A stretch of 64,000 bases of DNA from Panulirus ornatus (taxonomy: Eukaryota; Arthropoda; Malacostraca; Decapoda; Palinuridae): assembly GCF_036320965.1 (NCBI RefSeq), contig NC_092289.1, positions 21,213,778 to 21,277,777 on the forward strand, in the 5' to 3' direction. The position numbers were made by a program, and so were the translations under genes. A model generated the notes under the pieces. The model was not told the DNA's origin, did not search any database, and saw nothing but the letters and a program-made list of their open reading frames with translations. Of this stretch, positions 55,901 to 64,000 are shown piece after piece; positions within the stretch are counted from its first letter, which is position 1, and every line of letters begins with the position of its first letter.

Positions 55901-58900
55901 GAGTAGAATCACTGTTAATGTACAAAATTGATAAACTAATATTTAGTGTGTCTTTAAAGTTTGAATGTGCCTTTTCAAATATGGATGCTTTTGATATTTC
56001 CAGTTTTCTGTGGTTCTTACTCATTCAAAAGGCAGAAGGAGGCCTTAAGAAGGTTAGCGATGGGAATATGCAAATCGTGGAGAACAAGCATATTCTGGCC
56101 TATGGTGAGTGTTATGATGTGTAGTACTTTTCATTTTTCTATAACAGCTTTTTAGGGATTCTTTTCTTATTCTGTCATCTATTGACAGGACCGAGTGATT
56201 ATCTGAGATACTTCACATTAGATGGTTAAAACAGTCCCCAAAATGAAACGTTTCTTTGATGCTTCAGTGACCCTTTTTGGCTATCATGAAATACATGAGG
56301 CTGGCAGGTGCGTGATCATAGGACTCAACAACTGTACAGAAACCTGCTTGGGCCTTTGATGTTTTGGCGCTAAGTCTTCCTTTAAGAAACTGAGAATTGT
56401 TTGGATGTCAAAATTTCTTGCAAACAGTTGCTCTGTTTATACAAAGGACTAATCCATCCTTGTATGGAGTATTAGTCTCACATCTGGGATGGTTCTAGAA
56501 CTGCAACCTTACTTAACAGAGTTAAGTTGAAAGCAGTCAGACTTATAAACTCCCCTAGGCTAACTTCAAAACTTGTTCTGTTTGTCCTATGGTGCAATAT
56601 TGGTTCATTTTCCCTTGTCTATTTTTTGCTTCCAAGAGCTGGCTGCTTATGTGCCTCCACGACTAGGTAGACCATGCAATACTGCATCATATGATTACTG
56701 TGGTTTTGGCAACTCAAGGGTGGACTGTTTTGATAATTGTTCTTTTTTTTCCCCTACACCTCGAAGCTTTGGAACTCTCTATCCTTTCATGTCTTTCTCA
56801 GTAACTAAGACCTGGCATATTTTATTTTGAGACAGGTTTTTCACTTCCTCCAGAATTTGTATTTACTTTCCCTTGTCAATTCTTTTTCCCTTTCATTTAT
56901 CTGTCTGTATTTCAGTTATGGCCCAGCCTTGACGGGAGGTTTTGTCTGTGAATGGAACCTCTAGTGTAAAAAAGAAAAATAGTGTTATGACAACTGCTGT
57001 CTTCTGACCTAGGTCTTGCCCAGGCCTCCTGAGAGGGCAGGAATACTAGTGCAAAATCCTCAGAGTTCAGGCCTCTGTGGGGCATGGGAAAGGGGAGATG
57101 AAATTTAAAGATATTGATAAAATAATTATCATAAAACAAAAATTATAAGTAGAGACAGAAAGATTATTGAAATTATCATTTGTTGCTGCTGTCTTTTGTT
57201 TCTTGTAGGCCCCCAGGTCCCTCTGGTTCCAAGGCAACCCAGGGGTATCATGTGCTAACCTTTCTCTGTCAGCTTTTGATGGCCCCAGTCTTAGTGCTTT
57301 ACATAATGTATGATGACATTATCCCTTATGTTATGATGATTACACTTAATGCCTAAAAATCAATGTTCAGTGATATTCATGGTTTAAATGGATGTGTTTG
57401 TTTGAGTGCATGAATCATTTTGTTGTCTGTCTTTCAGTTATATCTGATATTTTTCCAGCAGGGGAAGGCAACTTTTTCATCATGTTCATGACTGAAAGGT
57501 TAATGAATCTCTTGGTTTAGATGGGCAAGAGGACTCTGACATTCAACAAATGTTTTTGTTCATTGAGATCTGGTTGACCTTCCTTATATTTTGGGTAAAC
57601 TCCCATCAGAAAAGGATAGTCCAAGTAGGGGTTGTTTGTAATCAAGGGTCAGTATTTTCTTTAGTTTTCTATAGGTGTCTTCATAAATCCCTCTTTCTTC
57701 TTGTGGGTATGTTTTCAGATGCTCATAGGGTTATGTCTGCAGGTGAGGTATGTAGATTATAAAAGGAGAAAAACCATTTCTTTACTGTAGAGTGAGCATA
57801 ATGAGGATCTGTTAATTTTACCTTGTGTTTTACTTTCTTTTGTTCATTTTTGACCCATTTCTTGTTTGTAAGAGACCCAAGACATAGACACCAGTGGTTG
57901 CTCTTTGAATGGAGGAAGAATGACCAGCCAATGCTACTGTACCTCCATGTTGCAATATCATAGGCCTGGGTAAGATACTGTATAGACATTGACCTCTGTG
58001 AATGAGCTTCTTTTGACTATGCAAATCCTACAATAGTAGAAAGTGATGAATCCTCATAAGTACACCTCATTTGGAAGGGATAGTGAATTGATGTTTTAAA
58101 CTCCCTCTAAGAAATACCCCTCTCAGATGATCGTAGGGTTTTGCTTGTTATAGAAAAATTTTTTCATGCTTCAGTACTTAAATTGACACTACATGTGTAT
58201 ATGCTTAAAAAAATCTTTGTGTAAGGGGGTAACTTAGGTTTCTTGGGAATAATGATCTGCAATCAAGGTGAATGTTTTCAGTTCTTGAAAAGGTATGGTT
58301 AAAATGTTATAACACTAGAACCTTAACCACAAATTTATGATATCGTGCAAACCTTTATTGTGCTATATCTACTTTGTATTTTCTTGTGTTGAATATTTTG
58401 ACAGTTACAATTGAACTTTGATATAGCTGAATCATCAAAAATTTGAAATTTTCCCTTCTCTGTATTTCAGTGTCTGGATTGGGTTTTGGAATGATATCTG
58501 GTGCATTCTCTCTGGTGAATGTTTTGGCTGACATGACTGGGCCAGGAACCATTGGGTTGAAAGGGGACCCTCCCAATTTTTTCATTGCATCAGCTGTCAC
58601 TAGCTTGGCATTTATTTTGCTCCATGTGTTCTGGGGTGTTTTGTTCTTCAATGCCATCCATCGCCGTGCATACCTTCAACTGGCATATGTTATTTTATGT
58701 CACATGCTGGCATCGTGTATAGTAAGTATTACCTATTTCATAAACCCTGAATTTATGTAATTCTCTTTGGTATGATAAAGAAAAAAACATTTACTAGGTC
58801 ATGTCATTCCATGAGTTGGGCCAGGAACAGACAAAGAGCAGCCACAGTTGCTCACATTCACAGTCTAGCTGTCATGTATAATGCACCAAAACCAGATCCT

Positions 58901-60645
58901 TTGATCCATTACTAAGCACAACAGACCTTTCCATGAGTTTCCCTGACATTTTTTTTATATGCCCTCTTTTAGCCCATTATCAGCTTGTTGCTTGATGTAT
59001 AGTGTATTACTCCAGTTCACTCTGTGCATGCCTATCACCCTTTTCAGTGTACAGCCAGGTACTGCAGAGCCTCTCTCCCTCCATCCTTTCATCTCATTTT
59101 GCAAATGTTAAAGATATGGATGTCATCATGAATAAGAAACTAGAATACAGAGAACATGTCATGAAGATAGCACTGTTGAGCCAAGTAATGAGTATGATTG
59201 TGGGAACTTTCACTACAAGATTGTAAACAGTAAACTATTGATGAAAATAATTATGTATTCATAAGAAGCAAAATTGAATGCTACTGTCATATGGTCACCA
59301 ACGAAGTAAATGGAAATAAGCAATGTGAAATTCAAAGGCACTTCATGAGCAAAATTAAGGGATGAAATGTATGAACTTTTATGAAAGATTGAAAGAACTG
59401 AACATTCCCAACCTTGAAAGAAGAGCAAGAAACAGCTGAAGGTATAAGGGTAGAAGGACTGAATCTAATAGTCTCTCATTAAGGAAGATACTGACTTGTA
59501 TAATCAAGAATGCCATGGAACATACTGAAAATGAAACACAGAAATATATGAGAACCCAGCCAGGAAGCTAGAACAACTGTTCCATATACTACTCGGAGAA
59601 ATTAGATACATTTTAGGAAGGAATACAGAAACATTTAAATGAAGACTTGCCATGTGGTTGAAATTATTCCCAGATGAGCCCAGTGTAGTTAATTATGTAA
59701 TGCAAGTAGCAGCAGAGAGAAGGCATCTTAGTCATCAAACCAGACATGGTGAGCACCACACTACCCCTGCCTGTAGGCTTAATCAGTTTGTAGGTATTCT
59801 TAGGTATAAAGGTACTCCCCTTTGCTTTGTTAATTTCCGACATGTATCCTTTTAGCTAGTCTCTCAAAACTCAACGTCTTCATATGTCCACACCATATCA
59901 GCTTATTACTACACCTTGCTTTTATGCTATAATTCTTTACATGATCAGCTCTTAGCTTATTACCACACCTCTCACTTGTGCTGTCATTCTTTCACACCAC
60001 ATATTAACATCAAGCATTTTATTTTAAACACAACCACCTTTTCCTGTTCTGTTGTATTTAAGGTATGCAATTTATACTGTTGAGACTAAGAGTACCATTA
60101 GAAATATCCAACTTTGCCCTCACATACAGTAAACTCCCTTTTCACACACTCCTCAGTGCACTTGACACTGAAGGTGATGTCATGTACAGAGCTTCAGATT
60201 AGGGTGGAGCAATGTGACTTCAAAAGTGGTGGATGAGCACTTCAGTGTATAAGTTTCACACTTTTCCCATTATTCCTTTCCATCTTCCTATTTCAGGAAA
60301 GTATTTGTTGTTTTTATGTCATCATAGTTATTTGTTTTTAATCTCCAGTAATGCAATTTTTATGATTTAGAAAATGAAATGAAGCTTAAACTTATTATTT
60401 TGAAAATGAAAGGATGCTTAAAGTCATTGAAATATTGAAATACTTTTCAGACTTTGATGAACCCAATGTATGCTGTGACCATTCCAACTGTATGGATCCT
60501 TACAGTCCTCTCAGGAGTGCTGTCCTTTATTGTGGCTGGTGGCTCACACAGAACCATCAAAGCTGCCATCCAGGGACATTCAAGGATCCTGCATGTTAAT
60601 ACCAATGAAGGTGGGGACACTATGGTAGATGGAGGTGGAATGTGA
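52829..60645 (+). CDS. aph-1: APH-1, gamma-secretase subunit (complete five-exon gene)
   Basis: A seven-pass membrane scaffold that joins nicastrin and presenilin and stabilises gamma-secretase, the protease that cleaves Notch and APP-like stubs; assembled in the ER. Coding exons: 52829-52941, 54606-54725, 56004-56104, 58471-58721 and 60451-60645. Junction phases 2, 2, 1 and 0 all close, giving 259 aa (human APH1A is about 265). Seen in order: FFGCALIAFGPP (TM1), AFFWLLALLFSS (TM2), FGVIFSVLFQELFR (TM3), the GLGFGMISG glycine zipper (Gly114, Gly118, Gly122; TM4), NVLADMTGPGTIGLKG, His163 in ILLHVFWG (TM5), His189 in LCHMLAS (TM6) and a last helix with SFIVAGGS (TM7). Both conserved histidines and the GxxxGxxxG motif needed for assembly are intact. 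Start chosen by homology; A at -3. Confidence 0.96.
52942..54605 (+). other. APH-1 intron 1
   Basis: A 1.66-kb intron. The first kilobase shows nothing recognised. A decayed LINE A lies at 54130-54530. Confidence 0.6.
54130..54530 (+). mobile_element. Old LINE A fragment
   Basis: Matches the LEMRCLRT block (GAATTGAAATGTTTGAGGAC), the VVERAEE, WFGHMER and GRPNWRW regions in order, with frameshifts, ending in CTGAACATGCAGGAGGGTGA. Confidence 0.65.
54606..54725 (+). CDS. aph-1: APH-1 exon 2
   Basis: A 120-bp exon (acceptor TTCTCCACAG, donor GTGAGT) codes (S)AFFWLLALLFSSILY through VLFQELF(R). TM2 and TM3. Confidence 0.94.
55190..55480 (-). mobile_element. LINE family B fragment
   Basis: Reverse strand keeps the HVKGAFCKWV, SRVPQDSV and TDLPEGM blocks in the order of the copy at 63082-63264. 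In APH-1 intron 2. Confidence 0.6.
56004..56104 (+). CDS. aph-1: APH-1 exon 3
   Basis: A 101-bp exon (acceptor GATATTTCCAG, donor GTGAGT) codes FLWFLLIQKAEGGLKKVSDG and NMQIVENKHILAY. End of TM3, cytosolic loop with the conserved NKHILAY. Confidence 0.93.
56400..56900 (+). mobile_element. LINE family F 3' end
   Basis: Plus-strand remnants of the RT C-terminus: SHLGWF near 56480, then ELAAYVPPRLGRPCNTASYD and SRVDCFDNC, then the FPYTSKLWNSL-type terminal block and a UTR matching the element at 44280-44515. In APH-1 intron 3. Confidence 0.65.
56905..58470 (+). other. APH-1 intron 3, remainder
   Basis: No coding segment or named repeat recognised. Confidence 0.4.
58471..58721 (+). CDS. aph-1: APH-1 exon 4
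   Basis: A 251-bp exon (acceptor CTGTATTTCAG, donor GTAAGT) codes VSGLGFGMISGAFSLVNVLA through LCHMLASCI. Contains the glycine zipper and both conserved histidines. Phase 1 in, 0 out. Intron retention would add only VSITYFINPEFM before a stop. Confidence 0.95.
58795..58960 (-). mobile_element. LINE A 3' UTR scrap, reverse
   Basis: GGGCCAGGAACAGACAAAGA, CTAGCTGTCATGTATAATGC and the block before the APH-1 intron's family B remnant match the long UTR in reverse. Confidence 0.6.
59080..59760 (+). mobile_element. LINE family B 3' half, decayed
   Basis: KDMDVIMNKKLEYREHVMKI (a DLGV-type block), SQVMSMIVGTFTTR, then YERLKELNIPNLERRARNS-like fragments and a C-terminal WLKLFPDEPS segment: the thumb and C-terminus of a Jockey/CR1-group RT. 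In APH-1 intron 4. Confidence 0.65.
60160..60245 (+). mobile_element. LINE A scrap
   Basis: ATGTACAGAGCTTCAGATTA and GGAGCAATGTGACTTCAAAA correspond to the CTEHQIGEEQCGFRSG codons of copy 1. Confidence 0.55.
60451..60645 (+). CDS. aph-1: APH-1 exon 5 (C-terminus and stop)
   Basis: Acceptor ATACTTTTCAG; codes 64 residues TLMNPMYAVTIPTVWILTVL through TMVDGGGM, TGA at 60643-60645. TM7 and a short hydrophilic tail. Confidence 0.94.
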   Translation, partial: TLMNPMYAVTIPTVWILTVLSGVLSFIVAGGSHRTIKAAIQGHSRILHVNTNEGGDTMVDGGGM

Positions 60646-61261
60646 ACTTTAGTGCTGATAATAGTTTTGTAAGTAACATTTATAATGAACTGGAAACAGA
60701 AAATTCCACAAAAATATACGTTTTCATCAGTCAATGATGACCTTTTTAATTTATGCATAGAGGGGATTTGCTGCTGCAAGACTTAAAAGTGGAAATTTCA
60801 ACATACATGTAATTGGTCATTGGATTGATCTTTATTTTGGAAAAACACATTGTATGGCCACACTAAAGAATTTACAAAATAGGCTTGCAGTCTGAATTGT
60901 TTTTACATAAATGTCTATTTATTTTATATCTTGAACGTCATTTACTTTTTGAATTCTGGTAGCCAACCTTTCTGAGTTAGCCAGATCTCAGGAATGAGAA
61001 TTCTCTCATTTGATTCAACCTGGTTTTATGATGGACATAGGTACTTGCTCATTCAACTGCTAGCTGTAATTTGTAACTTTTAGTATTATATGTTTGGTAA
61101 GACAATGACTAGGCAGTGCACCATTTAATCCTATTCAGATTAACATTTTTGCAACATTGTTGCTTCATATCATTAATACTGGTAACTGGAAGAGGTGCCA
61201 AAATAGGTTTTTTATGTCATCTCATATTAGTTTTGAAAACTTTCTGCATTTACTGAATAAA
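60646..61261 (+). other. Probable APH-1 3' UTR
   Basis: No repeat recognised between the stop codon and the first AATAAA. Confidence 0.5.
61256..61261 (+). terminator. Candidate APH-1 polyadenylation signal
   Basis: AATAAA in TACTGAATAAAACAG, about 610 bp after the stop codon. Confidence 0.45.
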
Positions 61262-61729
61262 ACAGTTGCTTTATTATGTAGTGATACTTTACCCTTGTCC
61301 TTTTGGTGTTTGCAAAGATTGGGACTGTCCAGTCATTGGATAGTGGAAAATATGGTGATGTATATCGACAATTTACTTTTTCATCTGTAACAAGGCTAAT
61401 TTACTATAGGATTGTACCATTCATGCCATGCAATATCAAGAGCCGAGGAAACTGGTTTTCATAAAACATTGGTAAGATCTTTCAGTCTCTTATCTAGTTA
61501 CAGATGGGAATTATATAGAATTACAAAAGAAAAAGAAATGAGGATAAAGTTCGGAGCTCCTTATTCTATCTTTATCCCATTTGATATACATATGTGTGTT
61601 CAGTTCTCACTCTTAGTAAACAAAAAATTACAAAAGAAGATTACTCCCCAGTATTTGTTATTTCTATTAATAATAAGCTATTGAATTAAAAGAACAATGT
61701 TTGTCATTACTAATTTCTATGATGAAATA

Positions 61730-62040
61730 TAGTGTTTGTAGCAAAGAATGTGGTAGGATGTGACTTAGGGTATACTGGAGTCGACGTGCTGTCAAGAGAC
61801 TGAACCGGGGCATGTGAAACATCTGCGATAAACCATGGAAAGGTTATTGGGACCTGGACGTGGATAGGAAGCTGTGGTTTTAGTGCATTACACATGTCAG
61901 CTAGAGACTGAGTGTGAACAAATGTGGCCTTTATTGTCTATTCCTGGTGCTACCTTGCCGGCACGGGATGGTGATGCTGTTTGCTGTGGGGCGCGGTGGT
62001 GCTGGGAATAGATGAAGGCAAGCAAGTATGAATATTTAGA
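61730..62040 (+). mobile_element. LINE A 3' UTR fragment
   Basis: Starts at the stop-proximal GTCGACGTGCTGTCAAGAGA block and runs through ACATGTCAGCTAGAGACTGA to GATGAAGGCAAGCAAGTATG; truncated before the terminal hairpin. Confidence 0.7.
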
Positions 62041-62289
62041 TTAGGATGGATGGAGACATTTGAGATAACTAGAGCAATTTACTCCTATTTCTGTTCAATG
62101 AACCATTTTAAGGAAAGGAAATCAGGCCAGAACAAAGGTATATATGTGCTGGTCAAGTTACCCCCTGGATGCCATGATGTGATCTTACTGGTTCCCTCGC
62201 TGTGTTCTCTTCCCCTTCTGTGGTGCGGGTTTCAACATTTGCTCTTCCCACCTCTTGTGACATCATTTCTCTTGTTAAATTTGCCAATT

Positions 62290-62480
62290 TGGAGAATCCA
62301 TATCAAGAGGAGGGGGCATGTGAAGCATCTCAGGATAAACTATGAAAAGGTTTGTGGGGCCTGGATGTGGATAGGGAGCTGTGTTTTAGGTGCATTACAC
62401 AACATGACAGTTAGAGAATGGGTGAGTGATGTGGCCTATCTTCATCTGTTCCTGGTGATACCTCACTAATGCTGTAAGCC
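62290..62480 (+). mobile_element. LINE A 3' UTR fragment, second copy
   Basis: GGGGGCATGTGAAGCATCTC through GGTGCATTACACAACATGAC and a decayed ATACCTCACTAATGCTG tail. Confidence 0.6.
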
Positions 62481-62639
62481 TGTGTCAATGAAAGAATTGA
62501 ATTGAATGCAGGAATCAGTGATCAAGTTAAAAAAAATGTATGTAGGTGTTAGCAGACTCTACGTACTTGAGGTTACCATCTTGTCAAAGAACTTCTAACC
62601 CCAAAGAAGTGTACGTTTCTCATGCTGTTGCATTAACTA

Positions 62640-63270
62640 TGTTGTCAGTCAGTCTGTTCCATTCATTTACCACTCTTATACCGTAAAAGTATTTTTCTAC
62701 ATCATTATTAACAAGTTTCTTACTTAATTTCATATTACTTTCTCTGGTTGCTCTATCCCTACATCTCTCAAAGAACTGCCCACTGTCCACACATCAAACT
62801 CTATTCAGTATGGGACTTTGGCAGGAGTTATTGATTCCCAAGTCTTTTGCAAACACAGAATCCTCAATATGATTATGACTTGAAGGTAATGATATCATAC
62901 TGAGTCTGTCATTTGCTTTGGCCCATCCTCATTACTTTACATTTGTTCAGATTGAATTTCATAACACGTTTCAGATCAGGAATTTTTTCCCTGATTGATA
63001 CTGAGATTCAAAATACAAATGGGAGGATGGGGTTGAGGATTGAAGGAAGCTGATGCAATTCTCCCCACTTTTCCCCACTTTTCACTTCCCTCCCTTTGCA
63101 TCATCTGCAAACATATTCATGTATAATCTCATTCCTTCAGGCAAGTCATTGACATAGATAAAGAAGAGTAATGACCCCAGAACAGAACCCTGTTGCACTC
63201 CATTGGTCACCTCAAGCCATTTGTTAAAGGCTCTTCTAACATGAATCTTTTGTTCCCTCCCCATCAGAGT
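62640..63270 (-). mobile_element. LINE family B fragment
   Basis: Reverse-strand frame 63264-63082 reads FNKWLEVTNGVQQGSVLGSL then FFIYVNDLPEGM and NMFADDAKGGK: RT motifs B and C, with the FADD catalytic box. Decayed sequence continues towards 62640. The coding fragment alone is 60 codons. Confidence 0.75.
62990..63050. repeat. Duplicated block, copy 1 (partner at 63850-63910)
   Basis: GGGTTGAGGATTGAAGGAAG and its neighbours recur about 860 bp downstream with a few differences. Confidence 0.7.
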
Positions 63271-63279
63271 TTAGTGTGA

Positions 63280-64000
63280 TTGCTTGGAGATGTTTCCTTG
63301 CTTCTCATTTGAATGTAAGTATTAAAATTCTTCTCAGGTGTGCTTGAGCCCATATTACAAATATATGTTCAACTTAAATTTAAGCTATGATTTGTTGGTC
63401 TTACTTTTTTCACTTTGTAGATCAGTGGTACATGTGGTTTACTAAGCAATTACTCAGAGTTTTTGATATTTTGAGTTTACAGTTCTTTGATATATTGAAC
63501 TAAGTCTTTGACTTTCTCTAAATGATTTTTTTTAGAACTGTATTTTAAGCCAGCTGTTCTTTAATATTTTGACCAAGTGTTTACCTTGATATGAGTACAA
63601 AACTGATCAAGCACCTTTAAAGATATGATATTTAAATCCAACTCAAAATGATATTTAGTTGCAGTGAGTCATGAAAACGATTCTTTACTTTCTCTGCAGC
63701 TTTTGCTGCTCATCCTCACTTTCTGAAATAAGGAAATTAATCTCTTTATTATACAGGTATCTTCATTTTTGTGTATACTCCCATATTCAGTAATGATATA
63801 TCTTATTTCAGACATGAGATTTTGTCATGGATCTGTGGAATTTTTTTTCCTGATTGGCACTGACATTCAAAAAGCAAAAGGGAGGATTGGGTTGAGGATT
63901 GAAGGAAGCTTTGATTCAAGGTAAGCTCTTAACAGACATGGAATAAGCTCAGATTGCAACTTAGAGCATCTGAAAAAAAATTTATGGCTCTAATGAGTCC
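63280..64000. other. Right edge, no gene recognised
   Basis: AT-rich sequence. Only the partner of the 62990 block (63850-63910) stands out. Confidence 0.4.

Noticed and set aside
56573..56830. 85-codon plus frame inside APH-1 intron 3 as an alternative exon
   Set aside because: Matches the C-terminus of LINE family F, and its UTR recurs at 44280-44515.
58471..58760. APH-1 exon 4 extended through its donor to a stop (ending ITYFINPEFM)
   Set aside because: The GTAAGT donor at 58722 and the phase-0 acceptor at 60451 give the full family C-terminus, and the extension would remove TM7.
1..64000. CRISPR arrays, bacterial operons, prophage or tRNA/rRNA genes
   Set aside because: No regularly spaced direct repeats, Shine-Dalgarno-led gene clusters or clover-leaf/rRNA sequence were seen; the window is plainly eukaryotic.

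Overview
This is an AT-rich eukaryotic window: intron-containing genes with GT-AG introns, dense microsatellites, and many non-LTR, SINE and DNA-transposon remnants. Nothing bacterial was seen. The proteins are closest to arthropod forms, and the dispersed tail repeat built around GCTACCTCGC...GCGGGA looks like repeats I associate with decapod crustaceans. I infer a decapod nuclear genome; the species cannot be named from sequence alone.

Three protein-coding genes can be reconstructed exon by exon, with every splice phase matching. (1) Minus strand, 17693 down to 5914 and continuing off the left edge: an EFA6/PSD-type Arf6 guanine-nucleotide exchange factor. It has an N-terminal PDZ domain split over three exons and a 1.6 kb exon coding a disordered region that stops just inside the Sec7 domain. 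(2) Plus strand, 20145-38339: a complete nine-exon phosphatidylinositol transfer protein of the PITPNC1/RdgB-beta type (321 aa), including an 8-nt microexon. (3) Plus strand, 52829-60645: a complete five-exon APH-1, the gamma-secretase scaffold subunit (259 aa). Genes 1 and 2 are divergent, with start codons about 2.45 kb apart. Both act in phosphoinositide/Arf6 membrane biology, although co-regulation is only an inference. APH-1 has three same-orientation CCAAT boxes upstream.

The rest is introns and intergenic DNA filled with repeats: an RTE-like LINE (family A here) in many copies and ages; two other reverse-transcriptase families (B and F, Jockey/CR1 group); a Penelope-like remnant; a roughly 240-bp SINE (SINE-B) whose 3' hairpin tail resembles that of LINE A; two more dispersed repeats (C and D); a Tigger/pogo MITE and a hAT MITE, each with terminal inverted repeats and target-site duplications; and several recent tandem duplications. 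The 12 kb between the PITP and APH-1 genes holds mainly repeats plus one short island open on both strands (46386-46497) that may be an exon.

All family assignments come from reading motifs by eye; no database search was run. Repeat boundaries are approximate unless a target-site duplication or terminal inverted repeat is given.
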